Shown here piece after piece: positions 3,140 to 11,306 of a stretch of 11,306 nucleotides of DNA (position 1 is the stretch's first letter; every line of letters starts with the position of its first letter). The stretch spans positions 1 to 11,306 of the forward strand of contig CAYNRQ010000034.1 in NCBI GenBank assembly GCA_964399875.1. Direction: 5' to 3'. The notes beneath the pieces were generated by a model. The model worked only from the letters and a program-made list of their open reading frames with translations. It was not told the origin of the DNA and searched no databases. The DNA is from CAYNRQ01 sp964399875. Its GTDB lineage: Archaea > Aenigmatarchaeota > Aenigmatarchaeia > QMZP01. A program made the translations under genes and the position numbers.

Positions 3140-4741
3140 TCACAGCTTTAATGGAGGCTCTGGTTTCTTATTCTTCTTGTATACAATAACTGCTACAATA
3201 ATAGTAACAACCACCACTACCACAATTATTATAATAACAGTAGGATCAATTTCTGGCGTAGCAGTGGGTGCAGGGTTGCACGTCAGGCTTGTTGCATTGC
3301 ATCCCCATGGACATATCTGCGATGTCCACTCAGAACCATCTGCACTGCATGCTTGCAGGTCATCGCCCATGCATCTCTTTTCTCCTGGAGTGCATACAGG
3401 TTGCGGCCCGACTGGCTCTGTATTGCATACCAGGGTTTCTGAGTTGCATCCGTACTGGCATGTTTCTATGGTCTCCCATGCTGAGCCATCCGCATAACAG
3501 TTTTGCAATTCATCACCCAGACATCTCTTTTCTCCTGGAGTGCATACTGATGGTGTTATTGCCTCCCCTGCTATAACAAAATATGAGAATCCTGGCACTG
3601 TTGCTGTATAATGCGTGTAATTGTCATCCTCGCTTGTAAGGGTCGTTGTTAGTTGGTTCCATTGGTTTGTGTATCTGTAAAGATAGACCTTGTTCTTGTC
3701 TATGTTGTTGTCAGATATCCATGAATTGTTAACCCTGAATTCAAAGTGCGCTGATTCTATGTTTGAATCATTAATGTTCTCTGCTTCTACGTTTATGTAC
3801 TGGTATGCATTCCCAGGCGCTGCGGATGTATTGGCTGGTTTATCAGCAAGCGTTGTAAGGGTTAGCTGAACATTGCTTGCTGTTTCCTTTACCATCAGCC
3901 TTATCTTGGTGAAATCAATGCCTGATCTGTTAATATCCATGGTTGCTGATGTGCCTGGTTCTATACTGGCCCATTTCTTGGTTGCCTTTACTCCTGCTGA
4001 TGGCAGGCCTCCATCAAGACTTCCGCCTGGTCCGCCTGGTAGTTGCTGACCTCCACTGCTTGTCACTGTTACAACAAATGAATCCGTGGCGTCGTCAGCA
4101 TTGGTCGAGGAGACGGTAAAAGTGACTGTCTGCTCCCCTGCTGTTGATGCAGTAAGCACGCATGACTGACTGGCGCTCTGGGATTCATCAATGGATGATA
4201 TTGAGCTGCATCCAGATGAAACACTAATACCTGTTCCGCTCACGTCTATTGTTATGTCGTTTGCTGTTGTTTCTCCGTTGTTAATTATGTTCAGGTTTAC
4301 ATCAAAGGTGCTTCCGGCAATAAGAGATGATGTATTTGTTGTCGCATCCACTGTCAGTGAAGGTGGGAGGACTATATCAAATGTGCTGCTGTCTGACTGG
4401 CCACCGCAGACACCCAGCATGTTAACTGTAATAGATTGTGCTGCTGCTTTCTGGCTTGCTCCTACAGTTGTCCAGGTCACAGTGGTTGCACCCCCTCCTA
4501 TTGTCTTCACTTGGTCCTCTCCTGAGAGGTTGCAGCTGCTGCATCCTGTAAAGCTTATTTGTGCCTGTGAACAGTCGCCTGTCCATCCGGTTGCCTCTAC
4601 AGTGAATGGTCTGTCCTTCATGACCTCGTCAGAATCAGCCCCTGGCTGGCTGACAGTTACAGTGAGCGCTGCTGCATTGTTCACCATGATAGTGCAGACA
4701 AATAAAAATACAGATAAAAGAATAATTTTGTTCATATTCAT
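3140..4741 (-). CDS. Membrane-anchored surface protein with PGF-pre-PGF-like domain and Cys-rich repeats
   Basis: The start chosen is ATG 4741, which overlaps the upstream TGA as ATGA. An earlier in-frame ATG at 4774 would put polar residues ahead of the signal peptide. The product has 533 residues. Residues 1-26 are a signal peptide (MNMNKIILLSVFLFV... ending NNAAA). Beta-rich Ser/Thr-rich regions follow, including a CARDB/Ig-like segment at about 124-232 and a GGPGG linker. At about 253-394 is a domain ending PGFSYFVIAG that resembles the archaeal PGF-pre-PGF family. Two 50-residue six-cysteine repeats beginning CTPGEKRC follow (about 399-437 and 449-486). A PT linker leads to a membrane helix at about 499-521 (a run of I and V), then a KKNKK tail. 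The topology is outside-facing with a C-terminal anchor. No PGF-CTERM sorting signal is seen. It probably anchors or accompanies the giant protein encoded just upstream. Confidence 0.85.
   Translation of the reverse strand: MNMNKIILLSVFLFVCTIMVNNAAALTVTVSQPGADSDEVMKDRPFTVEATGWTGDCSQAQISFTGCSSCNLSGEDQVKTIGGGATTVTWTTVGASQKAAAQSITVNMLGVCGGQSDSSTFDIVLPPSLTVDATTNTSSLIAGSTFDVNLNIINNGETTANDITIDVSGTGISVSSGCSSISSIDESQSASQSCVLTASTAGEQTVTFTVSSTNADDATDSFVVTVTSSGGQQLPGGPGGSLDGGLPSAGVKATKKWASIEPGTSATMDINRSGIDFTKIRLMVKETASNVQLTLTTLADKPANTSAAPGNAYQYINVEAENINDSNIESAHFEFRVNNSWISDNNIDKNKVYLYRYTNQWNQLTTTLTSEDDNYTHYTATVPGFSYFVIAGEAITPSVCTPGEKRCLGDELQNCYADGSAWETIETCQYGCNSETLVCNTEPVGPQPVCTPGEKRCMGDDLQACSADGSEWTSQICPWGCNATSLTCNPAPTATPEIDPTVIIIIVVVVVVTIIVAVIVYKKNKKPEPPLKL
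3372..3397 (-). repeat. 26-bp direct repeat in the Cys-rich region, copy 1
   Basis: Identical to 3522-3547 at a period of 150 bp (50 codons). It encodes the CTPGEKRC start of the second Cys-rich unit. Identity at DNA level over 26 bp in otherwise diverged units suggests a fairly recent duplication or gene conversion. Confidence 0.8.
3522..3547 (-). repeat. 26-bp direct repeat in the Cys-rich region, copy 2
   Basis: Partner of 3372-3397. It encodes the CTPGEKRC start of the first Cys-rich unit. The rest of the two 50-residue units matches at cysteines, G, W and a few other positions. Confidence 0.8.
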
Positions 4742-7700
4742 GGCATCATCTCTTTTTCTCCCATCATGAACCATTCCCTAAGGTTTTCTTCCATACCACC
4801 GTACTCTATCTTGATCTCTGCAATGTACTCGGCCTGGTCAGACCATCCACCAGCAGGAGGCTGTAGCTTAAGCATGGCAAAGCCGTTGCTGTCAGAAACA
4901 TTCTGTGTATTAATAAGCGTGTAATCACCTGCTGATTCGTTTAGCTCTTTGAAAGGCTGGCCAGCACCAAACCTCATGAACTTTTGAAGGCTTACATTTG
5001 CCCCTGAAATAGGGTTCTGTGCGAAGTCAAAGACCTTTATTGTCAGGGATATTGTCATATGCTTGTTAAGATGTTCTGCATGCTTCCCCAGTATCATCTT
5101 GGTTCCATTGTATGATTTTATCTCCCATTCAGGTTTTTGATAATATTTCTCTATGCTGCTGTTCTGAGGGGCAAACCACATGTGACCTCCCCACATGCCC
5201 TGTGGCGGGTTGCCTTCCTGTTCAGCCATTCCGCCGCTCTCGTTTCCATAAAAGTCATAGTACTGGTAGTTGTAAAACTGGTCTGGCCTGTGTTCTGAGC
5301 TGTTGCACCACCATGGCTCTGTTATATTCAGGTCGTCATCAACATATAATCTTGTAACCTGCTGGTTGCTGTCTTCGAATTCATCAAAAGCAACCATGTA
5401 GAAGATATCGTTCAGGTCATTGTCCATGTTAAGGTCCAGCATAAGGCTGCTGTCTGATTCATTAATCCTGCCAAAATATGATGGTGTGCTGTCCTGAACC
5501 CTTATATCCATACCAGGGTTTTGAGTAACGCCTATTCCTGAGAGGTTGCTTGAGTCTGCTATTATTAGACCTTCCCATGGTTTTGGCCCTAACCTTGCTA
5601 TGTACTCATTGGCCGTGAAGTTTTCTCCGATAAGGTATCTTTTTGCATTGGTGAAGTTGCCGTCTCCGTCTGTATCTATCCAGACCGCCTTGACAACATC
5701 ACTTCCGCCACCCCACACAGCAGACTGCGGATATAAAAGGGATGATACATTGGCGAATATGGGGTTATAAATACTGCCTGACCTGTTTATAGACATCATA
5801 ACCCACATTGGCGACTTGTTAGGGCCCCAGTTATCCACCCTTACAGGTTCATGACTGCCGTTAAGACCGTCTACTCCTATATATGCCTTTCCTGTACTAG
5901 AGATGTTAAGTATGTAGAACATGAAAAGGTCTGAATGAAGGGTTATGTTTATCTTGTCACCAACAGAGTAGTTATTTGCATTGCTGAAATTACAGTCTCC
6001 TTGCTTGATCCAGACTGTGTTGTTGTTGTATGTTTCATTCTGGTTGAAGTACAGGAAGTACTGACCGTCAAAATCATCTATCCTGTATGTATAATTGGTG
6101 CCATTCAGTACACCAGAAGGCTCTGTCCAGTTAGGACATTGGGATGTGTTCATCTCATTCTCTGCTCGAGCAGCAACACCAGTGAGTGAAAAGTTTTGCC
6201 CGTCATAGCCGGTTCCGTTTATTGTTCTGAGTTCAAGCATCCTCTTAAACCCACCCGGTCCCCCATAAACATTGGCAGTCATGGAAGCAAACTCTGTGAT
6301 TATGCCGCCATAGCCCGCATACATATCAACAAGGAAGTTCCTTATTGTTGACCTCGGCCACATCCACTCATTCATCTTCTCCACACCGTATGTGCTGCTG
6401 TTTGCAACGATCTCGAATTCGTACCTTCCTGAACCGTAACCAAGAGCGCTTAGATTTATTCTAAGTTCGCCTATACCGTTTATCTCTGTTGCATTCAATA
6501 GTCCTGTTGGAACAATATCCACCTTAGTTTCATTCTTTACCTTTATATGAGGCACGCTCACGTTTGCAGCGATAGGGTTGCCATCTGGTGATTTAATAAT
6601 AACAGGTATTGTTACATTGTCGCCATATTTGGCATCACCCAGCTCAGGCCACTCGCCTGTTACATTTGAATCATAAAACATCACCTTGCTTGCCCTTGGG
6701 TCTATGCTAAGAAGTGTTAATTTCTGGTTTCCTAAACCAACCTCTCTCATAGACCTGTTTGTCTCGCTTGTATTAACTATCCTTGATGTATCAGTGAAGT
6801 TCCATTTCTGGCTGTAATTGCTATATGCCAGCGTGTTGTAGCCATTGCCGTTATCCATGATCAGGAAATAAAGTGTTCCGTTCTTTAATCCGTCGCCGTC
6901 AAGGTCTATTCCCTGCTTCTCACTGGAGAACTTGTTCTCAAAGCCCATATCTTCCTCTCTAAGTTGCCCATAATATATCTTTCCGCTTGTGGATAAGGAT
7001 GTGTTGACCATTATGCCATTGGCCAGTGTATTTTCTCCTTTCAGTGTTATAGAGCTCTTGCTGATAGACATAACCCTCCATCTGCCGCCATACCCGTCCT
7101 CAGCTGTATCACCAACTGCATATGGCCCCTTTGTGCTCGAGTTTGTAAAGTTTATTGTCCCATTAAGCGAAGGGAATATCCAGATGTGTGTTGTGTTGTG
7201 GTAAACATAAGCAGGCCTGTCTGCTATATTCATCATGGTTTCAATGCAGTCGGTGCATGGCTGGCCTGAGTGTATGTCGCCAACAATGTAATTTGGCCCG
7301 TGGTAGAATGAGGAGTAGTTTACATGACCGGCCGGAGGTATTACCTTCAGGAATTTGCCATCACCAATGCTGTGATCATTCCTGGCGCATATGTAGCTGC
7401 CGTTGTATTTTATCCTCACGTATCTATTGTCATCCTGCCTGTATTCCTCTATCTTCCATGTCATGTTCTGGTAATTGGAAAGCTCAAAGAAGCTGCCGTT
7501 TGTAAGGTCGGTGGTGTTTGGCATGTTGTTGGTGATGTTTATCCATGTGTTTGTCCCGTTGCTTACCATGTATACATACTCTCCTGGGCATGCACCCTCC
7601 CCTTGTCCTGATGTGAAATGCCATCTTCCTTCCTGCGTGTTTATGCAAAATATTCCCCAGCCATAAGATGGATTAATGCTTTTGTTGTAAGGTATGGTCA

Positions 7701-10700
7701 GATTGATGTCTGATCCGTTAAACCATCCTCCAATATTATTGGTTGTGTTTCCCCATTCCGGATGATTATCTTCCATGAGCCAAAGCTGGTTATCGCATGT
7801 GTCTTCGCTGGCTGGTGCATCCAGGTTTTTCTCAGGCGTGCTGTAATAGTTTGTGTATCCTTCATATATCAGCGGGACAGAGAACAGGATGTTCTTTATC
7901 TCGAATCCGTATCGTTCACTCTGTAACTTGCCCTGGGTGTCATTGATCTCCAGTTCCATGAAGTATTCGCCTGCGGAAAGGCCTGAAAGATTTATGGTTA
8001 TATTGCATAAAGATGCCTGGCCTGTGCAGTTGTTTGTATAGTTCTGCCCGTATCTCATCTTTATAGGTCTTCCTGATTTTTCAGAGAAGAGCTCGCCTAT
8101 TGTAATGTTGGTTAGGTTGTGGGGGTTGTAATTAAAATCGGTTGCATTGATCACCAGAACAAGATTTTCTGTGCTTGCATAAACAGGAGGCCATTCAAAC
8201 ATCTTTGCTAAAGGAACACTGTATTTGCTGACAGTGTAGGGGGACACTGTTATGTGCGCCGTGCCTATGTCTGAACCAACACCAGAGGCCTGGACATCAA
8301 AGCTTAGTCTGTAACTGCTTTCTTCAATATCATTTGCAATAGTTAGGTTTACTAAGTATGTGGGAACGATTCCCCACTCCTCTGTCACGTTCTTGGTTCC
8401 AGCATAAGTGACACTGTATTTGGAGCTGGAGACAGGAAGCGGAGGCCACATCCTCTCATCCTCCATAACTATTGGGGTGGTGTTGATTACAGTAAGCGGT
8501 GTTGGCGGTGAAAACTTGGTTGGTGGAGAAAATGCTGCAATACCAAGGAGCACGCTTCCTCCTACAGGCACAGTAGTTCCACTTTCAGGACCTCCCCCGC
8601 CTGCTCTGGTGTAATTGCCACTGTTGTTTTGAACCTCAAAAATATCAACCCAGAAATTCCTTATCTCGAACCCTCCCCATCCGTAGTATGTATTTCCTGT
8701 AGCTGTATCATTCAATAAAATATCAACACCATACCAACCTGAAGGCATGTTGCTGCCTATTGGGTGGATGGTTATGCTTGCTCCTGATGTGGAGTTTACA
8801 ACAATACCTTCTGTTATAGTGTAATCAGTGCCTTCCTGCATCTGCTTGAAGAACTGTTCATTGAACATCTTGTCAATGGTTGCCACAAGACCTGTGCACC
8901 CAGTGCATGTGGCAGTGCTGCCCTTGCCATATTGGAAACCCATGTCTATGTCCATTATGCTCACTGTCAGGCTTATGTTTTCGCCAACCTTTGCATACCA
9001 GTTGCCCTCGCTCATGCTGTCTAAGTCTGCCCATATCAGGTACTTTTTAAGCTCAAAGAATATGTTCCCTGTGCCTTCCAGGACCTGCCCGCTGACATTG
9101 GCCCTGAACCTGAACTCGGCCATGTAAAAACCCTCTTCTGGTGGTGATGTAAATACAATTGTGTCACCCTCTATGCTTTCATTCAGTGTTGTTTTATCAA
9201 AACCAGCCATATCTGTCAACGCATTCTTTCTGTTTGGCCACTCCTTCCACATCTCAGTGAATCTAGCATCCATAATATCACTGGCCTGAAGGAGTTCATC
9301 TGTAACCATGTTTCTGATCTCGAGCTTAACCCTTACAGTGCTGTTTGGTGCAAAGAAGGAAAAGGAGTCTCCTTTGAAGTCTACAGTGGAACCCTGGGCC
9401 AGTAATCTTTTGATACTGAACGTTGTTCCACTGACAAGATTGCCTATGGAATCATTGCTGAACTTTATCTCTAGCTTGTAGTTTCTTGTTTTATTGGACC
9501 ATGTATTGTTTTCACCCCATATCATTATCATGCACTGGTCCTTCATGCCCGGCTCTGATGGTGGAGGAAGGCCAACACTTGCAGCTGCTGTTTCTATTGT
9601 CATTGCAGAGAATTCGCCCTGGCTGCTGTTGAGTGCATATTTATTTCCCAGATCATCCCTGATAACAACATCAAACTGTGCGGCATCACAGCTGACCTGG
9701 ACGCATCCCTGGCCATCAAAACCGCATGGCGGACCGCCTGATTTTAATCCAGAACCCTTTGTGGTGTTTATCATGAATATGGCAGCTGTCACATTTGAAC
9801 CGGGTGCAAAGGCAGTTACCATGGTATTTGGACCAGCGCCCTCATCAATGTATTTGGGATTCAGTACTTCAACAATCATCTCTATACTCTGTACCCTGAA
9901 ACCCACATCAAATTTCTCTGTGCTTGTTCCGTCTGTGCCCTGGATCTCAACCTTGTATTCGCCTGTTTCTGTTAAAGTAGATGTAGTAGCTGTGTAAACA
10001 CCGGTTGAGTTTGGCTGTGCTGAGAACGTGACGGTTTCTGTTGAACCGTCCGGCAACATCATGGTTCCTATTGGGTCAGAAGCAAGGTTCTGCAGATCTC
10101 CGTTTGCATCCCTGGACACTGCCCATATCTTGGCCTTTGATCCAGGCGCGAATTCCATTGTTGGATTGTTGGATATGTCGGTGACCTTTCCGTGAAGCTT
10201 GAATGATTCTACCTTAAAGATTTCTACCGGAGTCTCATTTGCAACAATAAAGTATTTTCCTGGCGCATATCCAGAAAGGTTCTCTGCCAGGTCTATGTGA
10301 CCTTCTGATCCTATGTTAACCAGCGTTGTGTTCTTAAAGGCCTTTGATTCATCAAGAATGGACACATTCACTGTCTTGTTGGGGTATATGTTCCCGTTTG
10401 AGTCCGTAACAAGAACGGTCATATAAAGCATGTCCGAAGAAGAGTATGTGGGAGAGGATGGAGGGACAATAAGGTATACACCATTTCCGCTTGTTGTGTT
10501 AATATCAACTATGATGTATCTGTGGGTAGCATCTGCCTCGAGCATGTCTCCTGGGCTTTTAGCGGTTTCAATGAATTTTGTGGTTCCACTGTCCTCTGTA
10601 TCATTAAATAACTGAAATATTCTGTCATCATCTATGTAAACAGAATCATAAACACCCGCTGCTCTTTCATCAACAACAACAAAGCTGAACTTCCTTCCAT

Positions 10701-11205
10701 CACCAGTGAGGTTTTCTTTTTCACCATAGTAGATTGTGCTGGAAAGGTTAAAGGCAAAGAGCTTTGTGAAATTGGCATTGGTTAAACTTCCATTCTCAGT
10801 ATTCACTGCCCTGCTTGTGTTGACAAAAATGGGTGTTGCCGCGCCCATGAATCTCACAACAGGTTTTAGATAAACATTTACAACCTCGAAGTACAGATCA
10901 ACAGAATCACTAACCTCTGTAAGTGTGATCTTGAAATTACCTAAACCAGTCTGTTTTGGATAGTAGTATTCAATCATGCCTGCTGAACCATTTGGGATTG
11001 TAAAATTATCAACCTGTGTCCCGTTTGATGCATAGGTCACAACACCAGTTATGTTCACATTCTGTGTCCTGTTAATCTTTAGTATGGCTGTTTCATTGGT
11101 TGTGTAAACAGTCTTATCCACAAAGGCAAGAAGTGCTAAACCAGAAACTGACAACATGCAGAATGCGAAGAGTGTTGCAAGACATGCTCCTAAAATTTTT
11201 TCCAT
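4738..11205 (-). CDS. Giant secreted sequon-rich surface protein (2155 residues)
   Basis: Residues 1-25 are a signal peptide (MEKILGACLATLFAFCMLSV...). The remainder is beta-rich and extracellular in character, rich in Asn, Thr, Ser, Gly and aromatic residues, with dozens of N-x-S/T sequons (six in the first 75 residues). This fits a heavily N-glycosylated S-layer-like or adhesin-like protein. A recurring unit built around IYYG and an acidic turn appears near residues 160-220 (YIDDDR), 1415-1450 (DLDGDG) and 1810-1850 (DTDGDG). A further acidic turn, DLNMDNDLND, lies near 1925. These look like calcium-binding loops. Cysteines come in local pairs (for example PCTDC and CTGCTG), suggesting disulfides. 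There is no C-terminal membrane helix and no obvious sorting signal; the protein ends GEKEMMP. The stop overlaps the start of the anchored partner (ATGA), implying translational coupling. No catalytic motif is recognised. The ATG is about 28 bp from a TATA box, so the mRNA is nearly leaderless. Confidence 0.85.
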   Translation of the reverse strand: MEKILGACLATLFAFCMLSVSGLALLAFVDKTVYTTNETAILKINRTQNVNITGVVTYASNGTQVDNFTIPNGSAGMIEYYYPKQTGLGNFKITLTEVSDSVDLYFEVVNVYLKPVVRFMGAATPIFVNTSRAVNTENGSLTNANFTKLFAFNLSSTIYYGEKENLTGDGRKFSFVVVDERAAGVYDSVYIDDDRIFQLFNDTEDSGTTKFIETAKSPGDMLEADATHRYIIVDINTTSGNGVYLIVPPSSPTYSSSDMLYMTVLVTDSNGNIYPNKTVNVSILDESKAFKNTTLVNIGSEGHIDLAENLSGYAPGKYFIVANETPVEIFKVESFKLHGKVTDISNNPTMEFAPGSKAKIWAVSRDANGDLQNLASDPIGTMMLPDGSTETVTFSAQPNSTGVYTATTSTLTETGEYKVEIQGTDGTSTEKFDVGFRVQSIEMIVEVLNPKYIDEGAGPNTMVTAFAPGSNVTAAIFMINTTKGSGLKSGGPPCGFDGQGCVQVSCDAAQFDVVIRDDLGNKYALNSSQGEFSAMTIETAAASVGLPPPSEPGMKDQCMIMIWGENNTWSNKTRNYKLEIKFSNDSIGNLVSGTTFSIKRLLAQGSTVDFKGDSFSFFAPNSTVRVKLEIRNMVTDELLQASDIMDARFTEMWKEWPNRKNALTDMAGFDKTTLNESIEGDTIVFTSPPEEGFYMAEFRFRANVSGQVLEGTGNIFFELKKYLIWADLDSMSEGNWYAKVGENISLTVSIMDIDMGFQYGKGSTATCTGCTGLVATIDKMFNEQFFKQMQEGTDYTITEGIVVNSTSGASITIHPIGSNMPSGWYGVDILLNDTATGNTYYGWGGFEIRNFWVDIFEVQNNSGNYTRAGGGGPESGTTVPVGGSVLLGIAAFSPPTKFSPPTPLTVINTTPIVMEDERMWPPLPVSSSKYSVTYAGTKNVTEEWGIVPTYLVNLTIANDIEESSYRLSFDVQASGVGSDIGTAHITVSPYTVSKYSVPLAKMFEWPPVYASTENLVLVINATDFNYNPHNLTNITIGELFSEKSGRPIKMRYGQNYTNNCTGQASLCNITINLSGLSAGEYFMELEINDTQGKLQSERYGFEIKNILFSVPLIYEGYTNYYSTPEKNLDAPASEDTCDNQLWLMEDNHPEWGNTTNNIGGWFNGSDINLTIPYNKSINPSYGWGIFCINTQEGRWHFTSGQGEGACPGEYVYMVSNGTNTWINITNNMPNTTDLTNGSFFELSNYQNMTWKIEEYRQDDNRYVRIKYNGSYICARNDHSIGDGKFLKVIPPAGHVNYSSFYHGPNYIVGDIHSGQPCTDCIETMMNIADRPAYVYHNTTHIWIFPSLNGTINFTNSSTKGPYAVGDTAEDGYGGRWRVMSISKSSITLKGENTLANGIMVNTSLSTSGKIYYGQLREEDMGFENKFSSEKQGIDLDGDGLKNGTLYFLIMDNGNGYNTLAYSNYSQKWNFTDTSRIVNTSETNRSMREVGLGNQKLTLLSIDPRASKVMFYDSNVTGEWPELGDAKYGDNVTIPVIIKSPDGNPIAANVSVPHIKVKNETKVDIVPTGLLNATEINGIGELRINLSALGYGSGRYEFEIVANSSTYGVEKMNEWMWPRSTIRNFLVDMYAGYGGIITEFASMTANVYGGPGGFKRMLELRTINGTGYDGQNFSLTGVAARAENEMNTSQCPNWTEPSGVLNGTNYTYRIDDFDGQYFLYFNQNETYNNNTVWIKQGDCNFSNANNYSVGDKINITLHSDLFMFYILNISSTGKAYIGVDGLNGSHEPVRVDNWGPNKSPMWVMMSINRSGSIYNPIFANVSSLLYPQSAVWGGGSDVVKAVWIDTDGDGNFTNAKRYLIGENFTANEYIARLGPKPWEGLIIADSSNLSGIGVTQNPGMDIRVQDSTPSYFGRINESDSSLMLDLNMDNDLNDIFYMVAFDEFEDSNQQVTRLYVDDDLNITEPWWCNSSEHRPDQFYNYQYYDFYGNESGGMAEQEGNPPQGMWGGHMWFAPQNSSIEKYYQKPEWEIKSYNGTKMILGKHAEHLNKHMTISLTIKVFDFAQNPISGANVSLQKFMRFGAGQPFKELNESAGDYTLINTQNVSDSNGFAMLKLQPPAGGWSDQAEYIAEIKIEYGGMEENLREWFMMGEKEMMP

Positions 11206-11228
11206 ATTTATTAATAATTGGTTTTATC

Positions 11229-11239
11229 CCTTATAAAGG
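11229..11239 (-). promoter_or_regulatory. TATA box of the surface-protein operon
   Basis: CCTTTATAAGG on the minus strand is centred about 28 bp before the ATG at 11205, placing transcription start within a few bases of the start codon. The preceding AACAACC could be part of a B-recognition element. No Shine-Dalgarno sequence precedes the ATG, consistent with leaderless initiation. Confidence 0.7.
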
Positions 11240-11268
11240 TTGTTTAAACTGGGGCTTTGCGACATAAT

Positions 11269-11287
11269 TCGGCTTACTAACCGAAAA
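11269..11287. promoter_or_regulatory. Inverted repeat upstream of the operon promoter
   Basis: TTCGG and CCGAA arms flank an 8-bp spacer that is itself partly palindromic (CTTACTAA). It lies about 30-45 bp upstream of the TATA box. It could be an activator site or the terminator hairpin of an unseen neighbouring gene. The arms are short, so this is weak. Confidence 0.25.
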
Positions 11288-11306
11288 CAACGATATACAT
11301 TTATAA

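Noticed and set aside
4191..4769. 192-codon plus-strand open frame, and similar frames such as 9494-9997
   Set aside because: They lie antisense to the two surface-protein genes, which have signal peptides, domain structure, a promoter and coupled starts. The plus-strand frames have none of these.
4742..4774. Upstream ATG at 4774 as the start of the anchored surface protein
   Set aside because: It would add 11 polar, charged residues ahead of a good signal peptide and overlap the upstream gene by 37 bp. ATG 4741 gives an ATGA overlap and a clean signal sequence.

Overview
The window comes from an archaeon. The evidence is archaeal initiation factor aIF2-gamma, TATA boxes about 25-30 bp upstream of RNA and protein genes, a nearly leaderless protein gene, bulge-helix-bulge (BHB) introns in stable-RNA genes, and large sequon-rich surface proteins, one carrying a PGF-pre-PGF-like domain. 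Non-canonical tRNA introns with terse intergenic regions suggest a DPANN-type or similarly intron-rich lineage, but the phylum cannot be fixed from this window.

Left part (1-1515): a 5S rRNA gene lies on the minus strand at about 115-328. It is interrupted in loop C by a 59-nt insertion with BHB geometry, and it carries a second extra segment of about 44 nt in the helix IV region. The last 26 bp of this gene are repeated exactly at the left edge of the window. A repeat-rich, foldable stretch (449-593) precedes an unrecognised 211-codon ORF on the plus strand. Tail-to-tail with it is a minus-strand tRNA-Lys(CTT) gene (1233-1448). This tRNA only becomes visible after removing four introns of 54, 15, 28 and 44 nt, at positions 15/16, 30/31, 37/38 and 59/60. 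The spliced product is a 75-nt tRNA with a perfect acceptor stem. A palindromic TATA element at 1475-1485 is placed to serve both this tRNA and the divergent aIF2-gamma gene.

Middle part (1516-3139): aIF2-gamma (plus strand) converges on the minus-strand genes. The gap between them holds two related hairpins resembling the subterminal palindromes of IS200/IS605-type elements, and a 32-residue zinc-ribbon mini-protein gene.

Right part (3140-11306): a two-gene minus-strand operon encodes cell-surface proteins. A 2155-residue secreted, sequon-rich protein with no C-terminal anchor is translated first. Its stop overlaps (ATGA) the start of a 533-residue protein with a signal peptide, beta-sandwich regions, a PGF-pre-PGF-like domain, two cysteine-rich repeats and a C-terminal membrane anchor. 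The coupling suggests the two are made together and form one envelope assembly.

The most unusual content is RNA processing: two neighbouring stable-RNA genes (5S rRNA and tRNA-Lys) are both heavily interrupted, and both should depend on the archaeal splicing endonuclease.
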